From NCBI GenBank assembly GCA_016871475.1, contig VHDG01000023.1:1-13133 (forward strand): a stretch of 13,133 bases of DNA, given 5' to 3'. Positions 7,287 through 13,133 of the stretch are shown in pieces (position 1 is the stretch's first letter; the number at the start of each line of letters is the position of its first letter). A program made the position numbers and the translations under genes. The notes under the pieces are model-generated. The model was given only the letters and a program-made list of their open reading frames with translations. It was not told where the DNA came from and did not search any database. Source of the stretch: Verrucomicrobiota bacterium (GTDB lineage: Bacteria; Verrucomicrobiota; Verrucomicrobiia; Limisphaerales; UBA11320).

Positions 7287-8384
7287 TCAGCGCACGTGTT
7301 TCTGGAATCGAGCCGAGGTTTGAAGCTTCAGACCGTCACTCTCTTTCGTCACCACCAGGGCTGACATCCGACGATTCCGGTCCACCTTCCTGAGCCCTTG
7401 CTCCCGACCCAGAATGCAAACGGCCGTTGCCCACGCATCGCTCAGCGTAGCATTGTCGGCAATGACCGTTGCCTGAAGGGAACCTGTTAAGCCGAATCCC
7501 GTCCGTGCATCGACAATGTGGGAATAGCGGACCCCGTTGATCTCAACACGCTGTTCCACGTCTCCGGATGTGGAAACTCCCGCGTTCCTGAGCAATAGCC
7601 TCAAGCCTGCGACCTGGTTCGTCCCCGTCGGATCTCCCACCTGGACGGGCCACCCTCGAGTGCCTGGGGGAGGATCACCGATGGCGATGTCACCGCTTGC
7701 GGCAACGGACGCACGTTTGATCCCCTGCTTGTTGAGGATTCGAAGAGCTGCGTCCGCCGCAAATCCCTTTCCGATGCCACCCAGATCGATGCGCATCGCC
7801 GGCTTCAACAGCCGGACCTCGGGCTGGTTTGGATGCACCATCAGGTTCGTGTAACCCGTCAGGCTCTGGGCTTCGCGGATCCTTGCGGGTTCCGGCAACT
7901 CGCGCTGTCTGCGCGCCCGACGCCATAGTTGAATCAAGGGTCCGGCGGTCACATCAAAGATGCCCTCCGTCTGCCTGGAAACCTCCAGAGCCTCACGCAA
8001 AACCTTCGCCATTTCCGGACTCACCCGCTGAACACCTCCGTTCGCTTCCTTCATGAGCCGGTTCAGTTCGCTCTCCGGATCATAGTCGCTCATCGAACTG
8101 TCCAGTTCCTTCACCTTGGCGAAGGCTGCTGCGACTGCGTTTGAGGCTTTGGACAAATCGCGACCATAGCAGGTGATCGTCCAGACGGTGCCCATGTGAG
8201 CGGCTTTGAAATCATATCGGTGCCAGCCGCCGGCCTCGGCTGAGGCGGCTGTCCGCGGAAGGACGAACATGGCTGCGATCCAGAGCCAGAAGCTGAATGG
8301 CACTGCCGGTGGTTTGGACCTGGTCGAGCCGATGCGATGATCAGGCGTGTGTTGTTGGAGAGAAGCGCACGGAGAGGGTTGCAT
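7287..8384 (-). CDS. apbE: FAD:protein FMN transferase (ApbE family)
   Basis: ApbE enzymes use FAD to attach FMN to a Thr or Ser of target proteins such as NqrB/NqrC and RnfG/RnfD, acting on the periplasmic side. Family motifs are in order: YDPESELNRL (101-110), FDVTAGPL (143-150), DLGGIGKGFAAD (200-211), SGDIAIGD (230-237), YSHIVDARTG (287-296), and DAWAT with probable Mg ligands D316 and T320. A hydrophobic stretch at 28-43 followed by TAASAEA suggests a signal peptide cleaved near residue 50; there is no lipobox. The n-region is long (about 25 residues), so the true start may lie inside, but the next ATG (residue 39) would destroy the signal peptide. GAGGG lies about 10 nt before the ATG. 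No candidate flavinylation substrate is encoded nearby. Its stop codon abuts that of the convergent cyclase gene. Confidence 0.92.
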   Translation of the reverse strand: MQPSPCASLQQHTPDHRIGSTRSKPPAVPFSFWLWIAAMFVLPRTAASAEAGGWHRYDFKAAHMGTVWTITCYGRDLSKASNAVAAAFAKVKELDSSMSDYDPESELNRLMKEANGGVQRVSPEMAKVLREALEVSRQTEGIFDVTAGPLIQLWRRARRQRELPEPARIREAQSLTGYTNLMVHPNQPEVRLLKPAMRIDLGGIGKGFAADAALRILNKQGIKRASVAASGDIAIGDPPPGTRGWPVQVGDPTGTNQVAGLRLLLRNAGVSTSGDVEQRVEINGVRYSHIVDARTGFGLTGSLQATVIADNATLSDAWATAVCILGREQGLRKVDRNRRMSALVVTKESDGLKLQTSARFQKHVR

Positions 8385-8462
8385 TATGAGGGTGCCCTCG
8401 TTGAAGCCCTGGGGCGGGGGGAATCGGATGGCTGGCTACATGTTGGACGGGCGCCACCTGAC

Positions 8463-8505
8463 AAAGAAAAAGCCCGCCGATGGTTTATTGGGAACATCGG
8501 CGGGC
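8463..8505 (-). terminator. Rho-independent terminator of the Gfo/Idh/MocA gene
   Basis: GCCCGCCGATG (8472-8482) and CATCGGCGGGC (8495-8505) form a perfect 11-bp GC-rich stem with a 12-nt loop. Read on the minus strand, the stem is followed at once by TTTTTCTTT. It begins 10 nt after the oxidoreductase stop codon (8518-8516). It separates that gene from apbE, so apbE should have its own promoter in the 78 nt between 8385 and 8462. Confidence 0.93.
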
Positions 8506-8515
8506 CGCTGAAGAG

Positions 8516-9889
8516 TTACAGGACCTCGGTCTTTCCGGGCACGGCACGCGGATACATCCCGTCCGGTCCCGGCTTCACGAGCGGCATCGCATCCCATGCA
8601 AGATTCTTGGGCATGGTGTCGATGCTGGAATTGAGCGCAGCATCGTAGTCGATGACCTTGCCTGAGTAGGTGGCCATGCGTCCCATGACTGCAGTGAGCG
8701 AGCTGGTCGCCCCGTAAACTGCCTCATTGAAGGGCTTGTCACGGCGGATGGCATCGAACAGATCATCGTGCTCCTGCTGATATGGATCCTTGGGCCGGTT
8801 CGCGGCATCCGATCGGAATCGCCAGGGCTTTTCCCCACGAATGATATGCCCGCTGACATCACACGAACCCTTCGTGCCCACGACGTGTTCGGACACGTTG
8901 TTCCAGCAATTCAGGATATGGCGGCACTGGCTGAACATTCGCGTGCCGTCGGCGTACTCAAACTCCACTGCATGGTGGTCGAAAATCTCACCGTAGTCCT
9001 GACCTTTGCGCACTTCACAGCCGCCCATTCCCACGCACCGAACCGGCGGTGCTTGTTTCACCCAGTTCATGACATCGAGGTTGTGGATGTGCTGCTCGGC
9101 GATGTGATCCCCGCAGAGCCAGACGAAGTAATACCAATTGTGCATCTGGTATTCCATTTCGGTGGGTGGCCGACCAAGCTTGGCCGCCAACTCCTTGCGC
9201 GGGCGCACCCAGGGTGTGCTTCCGTTCCAGTAGCAGCGCATCGATACGATATCGCCGATCTCGCCTGCATGGATGCGCTTGATCGTTTCGATATACCCGG
9301 TTTGGTGGTGGCGCTGAAGCCCGACACCCACTTTCAGGTTCTTGCGCTTGGCTTCCTCGGCGGCAGCCAGCACTTTGCGAACCCCGGGCCCATCCACAGC
9401 AACCGGCTTTTCCATGAACACATGTTTTCCCTGGCGGATCGCCTCTTCGAACATCATCGGACGAAATCCCGGGGGAGTGGCCAGGATGACCACGTCGGCA
9501 AGCGCGATGGCTTTCTTGTAGCCGTCAAAGCCCACGAACTGATTCTCCTCGGGGACCTGAACCTTGTCCGCGTGGTTTTGCTTGAGCGCCTTCAGGGATC
9601 CATCGAGACGATCCTTGAAAGCGTCCGCGACCGCGACGAGTTTCGTTCCGCCTTCGGTCCGAAGCGCCTGGTCTGCTGCACCGGAGCCTCTCCCGCCACA
9701 TCCCACGAGGGCGACCTTCAGTGTATCGCCAGGCGAGGCACCCAGAGCAAAACGTTCGGGCGCAAGAGTGCTGAGCAGGGCGGCACCGCCGGCGGCGGCA
9801 GAGGTCGATTTGAGAAAACTGCGGCGAGTGAAGGGAGCCGCCCCGATGGGTGAGTCAGATGGCTTCATGTGTTGTTTTTCTATGCGCAT
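8516..9889 (-). CDS. Tat-exported Gfo/Idh/MocA-family NAD(P)-dependent oxidoreductase
   Basis: This 457-aa protein has a twin-arginine signal TRRSFLK (21-27) followed by an Ala/Gly/Leu-rich stretch, so it should be folded with cofactor and exported. The Rossmann domain starts at about 57 with VALVGCGGRGSG (60-70). The EKP motif characteristic of the family is at 160-162, and the C-terminal domain includes GDHIAEQHIHNLD (260-272), where HxxD (H269/D272) matches the usual catalytic region. Members act on sugars, inositols or amino-sugar derivatives, but the substrate cannot be read from sequence. Such Tat-type paralogues are numerous in Verrucomicrobiota and Planctomycetota. ATG 9889 has GAGGG 9 nt upstream; ATG 9868 is an alternative that gives a shorter n-region. 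The gene appears monocistronic, with a strong terminator directly downstream, and is divergent from lpxC. Confidence 0.92.
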   Translation of the reverse strand: MRIEKQHMKPSDSPIGAAPFTRRSFLKSTSAAAGGAALLSTLAPERFALGASPGDTLKVALVGCGGRGSGAADQALRTEGGTKLVAVADAFKDRLDGSLKALKQNHADKVQVPEENQFVGFDGYKKAIALADVVILATPPGFRPMMFEEAIRQGKHVFMEKPVAVDGPGVRKVLAAAEEAKRKNLKVGVGLQRHHQTGYIETIKRIHAGEIGDIVSMRCYWNGSTPWVRPRKELAAKLGRPPTEMEYQMHNWYYFVWLCGDHIAEQHIHNLDVMNWVKQAPPVRCVGMGGCEVRKGQDYGEIFDHHAVEFEYADGTRMFSQCRHILNCWNNVSEHVVGTKGSCDVSGHIIRGEKPWRFRSDAANRPKDPYQQEHDDLFDAIRRDKPFNEAVYGATSSLTAVMGRMATYSGKVIDYDAALNSSIDTMPKNLAWDAMPLVKPGPDGMYPRAVPGKTEVL

Positions 9890-9910
9890 TCGACGCGGCC
9901 CTCAGATCGC

Positions 9911-9924
9911 CCTATTCAAATAGG
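9911..9924. promoter_or_regulatory. Operator-like palindrome in the oxidoreductase / lpxC divergent region
   Basis: CCTATT-CA-AATAGG is a perfect 6-bp inverted repeat with a 2-nt centre, partly extended by flanking ATC and GAT. It lies 22-35 nt upstream of the oxidoreductase ATG, where a repressor would overlap the promoter or transcription start. It could equally be chance in a short AT-richer patch. The rest of the 221-nt gap (9890-10110) holds no gene that I can support. Confidence 0.27.
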
Positions 9925-10083
9925 CGTGATGTGGCAGCGGGATACGATTCGCGGCGTAGCAAACCAGAGAGATCCGTTCATTTCAAGGCACGAAGAACAG
10001 GAATGGGAGACAGGGAACCCATTTCAGCCAAACGGCCGTCTTCGGCGACGGAAGAAGATTTCCCTTCCGCTCTCCCGCTGCCT

Positions 10084-10112
10084 TTGACTTCGGGCGCGCC
10101 TTCGCATTTAAT
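10084..10112 (+). promoter_or_regulatory. Sigma70-like promoter overlapping the lpxC start codon
   Basis: TTGACT (10084-10089) and TTTAAT (10107-10112) are separated by exactly 17 nt, each matching the consensus at 5 of 6 positions. The -10 box covers the first two bases of the annotated ATG (10111). Transcription would start near 10118-10121, downstream of that ATG and at or next to the in-frame GTG at 10120. Either lpxC is also transcribed from further upstream, or the mRNA is leaderless from the GTG. Confidence 0.45.
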
Positions 10113-11517
10113 GCGGCGCGTGTCGCAGCCACACCAGCAAACGCTGAAACAAGCGGTCTCCTTTTCCGGCATCGGCCTCCACAGCGGAGGGCGGGTCTCC
10201 ATGACTTTTCAACCCGCGCCTCCCAATACTGGCATCCGATTCCGCCGCATGGACTTGGATGACAAGCCCGAGGTCGAGGCCAAGGTGGAGAATGTCACCC
10301 AAACCACCCGTTCCACCACCCTCGGGAAAGGACACATCAAGGTCCAGACGGTCGAACATGTGCTCGCCGCCCTGGCGGGTGCGGAGGTGGACAATGCCAT
10401 TGTCGAGCTGGATTCGAACGAGCCGCCGATTGCCGACGGCAGCGCCCGCGAATACGCCAAGCTCATCCAACGGGCCGGCTTGTCGCCTCAACAGGAAAGA
10501 CGTGAGCCCTACCGTGTAGGCGCTCCCATCGAGATCATCCACGGGGAATCGACGATGGCGGTGTTTCCGCACGACGGGTTCCGAATCACCTGCACCAGCG
10601 CCGACAAGGCGGGTCGGTTCACCCAGCATTACAGCATCGACCTCACACCCGCCTCCTGGCTGAAGGACCTCGCCCATGCCCGGACTTTTTGTTTCTACGA
10701 GGAGATTGAGTTCTTGATCAAGAACGGGCTCATCAAAGGCGGGTCGCTTGAGAACGCGGTCGTCATCCGCGAGGACGCTGTCCTCACCACGGAACCGATG
10801 CGTTATCCCGAGGAGTTTGTGCGGCACAAGATTCTCGACATCATAGGTGATCTTTCGCTCGTGGGACGCCCCATCCTCGGTCATGTGATCGCGGTCAAAC
10901 CCAGTCACAGCTCGAATTGCGAACTCGCCCGCCAGATCCACTCACAAATGAGAAGGCCCTTGGAAGCCATGCAGACATTCAGTCCTCCTCCCCCCACGAC
11001 GGCCGACAAAGACAAAAGCCCTGCTTCATCTTCCGCATCCCCGCCTTCCACCAAGGAGGCTGGAAACAGCCAGATCATTCGGGACGGCGCCACGCTGGAT
11101 AACATGCAGGTCATGCAGGTGCTCCCTCATCGATACCCTTTTCTGATGGTGGATAAAGTCACCAAGATCGATGGCAACCGCGTCACGGCTGTAAAAAACG
11201 TCACGATCAATGAACCGTACTTCCTTGGTCACTTCCCCGGGCACCCGATCATGCCCGGCGTGTTGCAGCTTGAGGCCATCGCTCAAGTCGCCGGGATCCT
11301 CATGCTCCGTCAGGCTGAAAACTTCGGCAAGATCGCCTATTTCATGTCGGCTGAGTCTGTGAAGTGGCGCAAACCTGTGCGGCCAGGAGACGTCTTGATG
11401 ATTGAGGTCGAGCTCACCAAGAACCGGGGGAAGATTGGCAAAGCCAAAGGGGTGTGTTCTGTCGACGGGGAGACCGTCAGCGAAGCCGATGTGACTTTCA
11501 TGCTCGTTGACCGATGA
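10111..11517 (+). CDS. lpxC: Bifunctional UDP-3-O-acyl-GlcNAc deacetylase / 3-hydroxyacyl-ACP dehydratase (LpxC-FabZ fusion)
   Basis: This 468-aa fusion combines the committed step of lipid A synthesis with fatty-acid elongation. The LpxC part (1-287) has zinc ligands H83 (QTVEHVLAAL), H239 and D243 (RHKILDIIGD), general base E82, T192 in ARTF, and H266 (PSHSSN), matching E. coli H79, H238, D242, E78, T191 and H265. A Pro/Ser/Thr-rich linker runs from about 288 to 322. The FabZ part (323-468) shows LPHRYPFLMVD and GHFPGHPIMPG, with catalytic H374 and E388 at the usual spacing of 14. The fusion is known from Bacteroidota, Chlorobi and Verrucomicrobiota. The start at 10111 fits the LpxC N-terminus; GTG 10120 fits even better and coincides with a predicted transcription start. 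The frame is open upstream to 9850, but that extension has no LpxC-like sequence. It overlaps lpxA by 4 nt. Confidence 0.95.
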   Translation: MRRVSQPHQQTLKQAVSFSGIGLHSGGRVSMTFQPAPPNTGIRFRRMDLDDKPEVEAKVENVTQTTRSTTLGKGHIKVQTVEHVLAALAGAEVDNAIVELDSNEPPIADGSAREYAKLIQRAGLSPQQERREPYRVGAPIEIIHGESTMAVFPHDGFRITCTSADKAGRFTQHYSIDLTPASWLKDLAHARTFCFYEEIEFLIKNGLIKGGSLENAVVIREDAVLTTEPMRYPEEFVRHKILDIIGDLSLVGRPILGHVIAVKPSHSSNCELARQIHSQMRRPLEAMQTFSPPPPTTADKDKSPASSSASPPSTKEAGNSQIIRDGATLDNMQVMQVLPHRYPFLMVDKVTKIDGNRVTAVKNVTINEPYFLGHFPGHPIMPGVLQLEAIAQVAGILMLRQAENFGKIAYFMSAESVKWRKPVRPGDVLMIEVELTKNRGKIGKAKGVCSVDGETVSEADVTFMLVDR

Positions 11518-12296
11518 CTTCCTCCACCCGGATCCACCCCACGGCGGTGATCCATCCCAAGGCCGGAATCGGAGAGGGATGTGAGATCGGCCCCTACTGC
11601 ATCATCGGCGAACACGTTCAGCTGGGGGCGAGAGCCCGGCTCCATTCCCATGTCGTTCTCGACGGACACACCACGCTGGGTGCGGACAACGAAATCTTCC
11701 CGTTTGCCTGCATTGGACTGAAGACGCAGGACCTTAAGTGGAAGGGCGGAATCACCCGGACCGAAATTGGCAGCAACAACACCTTCCGGGAGTACGTGAC
11801 CATCCATAGCGCCACCAGCGATGGGGAAGTCACACGGGTAGGATCATACAACCACATCCTCGCATACTGCCACCTCGCTCATAATGTCACTCTCGGCAGT
11901 CACGTGATCATGTCGAATGTGGCAACGCTGGCAGGGCATGTCACCGTCGAGGACCGGGCGGTGGTCGGAGGCCTTGCTGCGGTGCACCAGTTTTGTCGGA
12001 TCGGTACCATGTCGATCATCGGTGGATGCTCCAAGGTGGTGCAGGATGTTCCGCCCTTCATGATGGCTGACGGCAATCCAGCGGAGACGCGCACCATCAA
12101 CAAGGTGGGTTTGGAACGCAACGGGGTCTCTGCGGAAGCTCAGGCAGCCTTGAAGGCTGCCTACAAGATCCTTTTTCGCGAGGGGCTCACCATTCCGAAC
12201 GCCTTGGCGCGCATTGATGCCGAGCTGCCGATGCTGCCCGAGATGCGTCGGCTGGTGGACTTTGTTCGCAGCAGTGAGCGTGGAATCAGCAAGTAG
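11514..12296 (+). CDS. lpxA: Acyl-ACP--UDP-N-acetylglucosamine O-acyltransferase
   Basis: This is the first enzyme of lipid A synthesis, transferring a 3-hydroxyacyl chain from ACP to the 3-OH of UDP-GlcNAc in the cytoplasm. The 260-aa protein is the standard size: a left-handed beta helix of hexapeptide repeats (about 1-185) followed by a helical C-terminal domain. The catalytic base H123 lies in CHLAHNVTLG. H120, H142 and H158 correspond to E. coli H122, H144 and H160, a constant offset of two. Position 171, aligned with the E. coli acyl-chain ruler Gly173, is Gly, which predicts a long 3-hydroxyacyl donor; this is inference by alignment. Its ATG overlaps the lpxC-fabZ stop as ATGA with no Shine-Dalgarno, so translation is coupled. 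LpxC acts directly on the LpxA product. Confidence 0.96.
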   Translation: MTSSTRIHPTAVIHPKAGIGEGCEIGPYCIIGEHVQLGARARLHSHVVLDGHTTLGADNEIFPFACIGLKTQDLKWKGGITRTEIGSNNTFREYVTIHSATSDGEVTRVGSYNHILAYCHLAHNVTLGSHVIMSNVATLAGHVTVEDRAVVGGLAAVHQFCRIGTMSIIGGCSKVVQDVPPFMMADGNPAETRTINKVGLERNGVSAEAQAALKAAYKILFREGLTIPNALARIDAELPMLPEMRRLVDFVRSSERGISK

Positions 12297-12344
12297 GGAT
12301 GCTTTCCGATTGTGGACCTGATGACCTTCCCTATGCTGCCGGCC

Positions 12345-13133
12345 ATGCAATTCAACCAAGCCACCCTTGTGGGCATGGGCTTGCTCGGCGGATCTCTGGG
12401 CCTCGCTCTTCAAAAGGCCGGGGTCGCCGGGAAAGTCACGGCCTATGTGAGACGCGCGTCCAGCGTCACCGAGGCGCTTGAGTTGAAAGTGGCGCATCAC
12501 GCGACCCAAAGCCTCGAGGAAGCCGTGGCGGATGCCGATCTGGTGGTGATTTGCACGCCTATCGCCCAGATGCTCCCGCTCGCAGAACAGATGGCTCCTC
12601 ACCTCAAGCGCGGAGCGATCGTCACGGACGTGGGAAGTGTGAAAGCCTCCATCACCCAGGAACTCGAGCCTGTGTTTGCCCGCGCGGGGGCGAGCTTTGT
12701 AGGAAGCCACCCCATGGCTGGCAGCGAGCAGGTTGGGATGTCAGCGGCCCGGGTCGATCTGTTTCAAAACGCAGTTTGCGTCGTCACACCCACCCGACAA
12801 ACCTTGCCGGCCCATTGCGAAATCATCGAAAACCTCTGGCGGTCCGTCGGAGGACGCCCCCTGCGACTCAGCCCTGAGAAGCATGACGAACTGGCAGGTC
12901 GCGCAAGCCACCTTCCCCATGTGGTGGCGGCAGAGCTGGCACACTATGTCCTCAGTCCAGTGCAGCCCCCTGAACAGGCATTGCTTTGCGCAGGCGGCTT
13001 TCGCGACACCACTCGCATCGCCTCCGGATCGCCGGAAATGTGGCGCGACATATGCCTCGCCAACACCGCCAACCTTAGCCGGTTGATCAGCCTTTTCGTG
13101 GAGTCCTTGGAGGAGTTCCGTCACTCCCTGGAT
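12345..13133 (+). CDS. tyrA: Prephenate/arogenate dehydrogenase, 3' end beyond window
   Basis: This NAD(P)-dependent enzyme of tyrosine biosynthesis is seen for 263 codons before the window ends. The Rossmann motif is GMGLLGG (10-16). TDVGSVK (94-100) carries the substrate-binding Ser98, and SHPMAGSE (121-128) holds His122, aligned with the catalytic His of Aquifex TyrA. HDELAGRASHLPH (180-192) and FRDTTRIA with Arg224, followed by WRDI, complete the family signature. In-frame starts at GTG 12312 and ATG 12321, 12333 and 12345 are all possible and none has a good Shine-Dalgarno. 12345 is chosen because family members begin a few residues before the first beta strand. It follows lpxA by 48 nt with no terminator, so it is probably co-transcribed. 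Specificity for prephenate or arogenate cannot be decided here. Confidence 0.93.
   Translation, partial: MQFNQATLVGMGLLGGSLGLALQKAGVAGKVTAYVRRASSVTEALELKVAHHATQSLEEAVADADLVVICTPIAQMLPLAEQMAPHLKRGAIVTDVGSVKASITQELEPVFARAGASFVGSHPMAGSEQVGMSAARVDLFQNAVCVVTPTRQTLPAHCEIIENLWRSVGGRPLRLSPEKHDELAGRASHLPHVVAAELAHYVLSPVQPPEQALLCAGGFRDTTRIASGSPEMWRDICLANTANLSRLISLFVESLEEFRHSLD

Noticed and set aside
8768..9853. Plus-strand open frame (361 codons) opposite the Gfo/Idh/MocA gene
   Set aside because: It is a shadow of a well-supported oxidoreductase with clear Tat, Rossmann and EKP motifs. No recognisable domain is seen in the antisense frame.
9850..10110. In-frame N-terminal extension of LpxC back to 9850 (with ATG at 10003)
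   Set aside because: The 87 extra residues have no LpxC-like sequence and overlap the divergent oxidoreductase start. Known LpxC proteins begin just before TLK.
10108..10941. Minus-strand open frame (277 codons) opposite lpxC
   Set aside because: The LpxC zinc ligands and catalytic residues are intact on the plus strand. The antisense frame shows no motif.
11844..12710. Minus-strand open frame (288 codons) across lpxA and tyrA
   Set aside because: It spans two well-supported genes on the opposite strand and their spacer, with no recognisable domain.

Overview
The window looks like chromosomal DNA from a Gram-negative, GC-rich bacterium, most likely a member of the Verrucomicrobiota. The grounds are an LpxC-FabZ fusion (typical of Verrucomicrobiota, Bacteroidota and Chlorobi) in a GC-rich context, a Tat-exported Gfo/Idh/MocA oxidoreductase of the kind abundant in Verrucomicrobiota and Planctomycetota, and weak or absent Shine-Dalgarno sequences. 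The phylum is inferred, since no marker gene is present. I saw no tRNA, rRNA, insertion sequence, phage gene or CRISPR array.

Region 1 (1-2821, minus strand) is a tightly packed set of three genes, transcribed from 2821 downwards. They are an HtrA/Deg-like exported protease with two PDZ domains, a small uncharacterised protein starting 4 nt after the protease stop, and a DUF255/YyaL-type thioredoxin-fold protein whose start overlaps the uncharacterised gene and which runs off the window edge. The middle gene is the least understood in the window. Its N-terminal half resembles, by pattern only, small domains that co-occur with trypsin-like proteases.

Region 2 (2822-7286) is a signalling locus. 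A soluble hybrid histidine kinase (degenerate receiver, two PAS, HisKA, HATPase, receiver; minus strand) is divergent from a response regulator fused to a class III nucleotide cyclase (plus strand). All six cyclase catalytic residues can be read, and the K/D base-selecting pair predicts adenylate cyclase. The simplest model is a phosphorelay controlling cAMP output. The 379-nt gap between them holds a 15-bp operator-like palindrome.

Region 3 (7287-9889, minus strand) has ApbE (FAD:protein FMN transferase) and the Tat-signal Gfo/Idh/MocA oxidoreductase, separated by a clear Rho-independent terminator. The stop codons of the cyclase and ApbE abut with no base between them, forming TGATCA.

Region 4 (9890-13133, plus strand) is a lipid A operon: lpxC-fabZ fusion, then lpxA (4-nt ATGA overlap), followed 48 nt later by a prephenate/arogenate dehydrogenase (tyrA) cut by the window edge. 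A good sigma70-like promoter sits directly on the lpxC start codon, raising the possibility of a leaderless mRNA starting at a GTG nine bases downstream.

Most of the content is conventional. The items most worth follow-up are the protease-coupled unknown gene, the divergent kinase/cyclase pair, and the promoter that overlaps the lpxC start.
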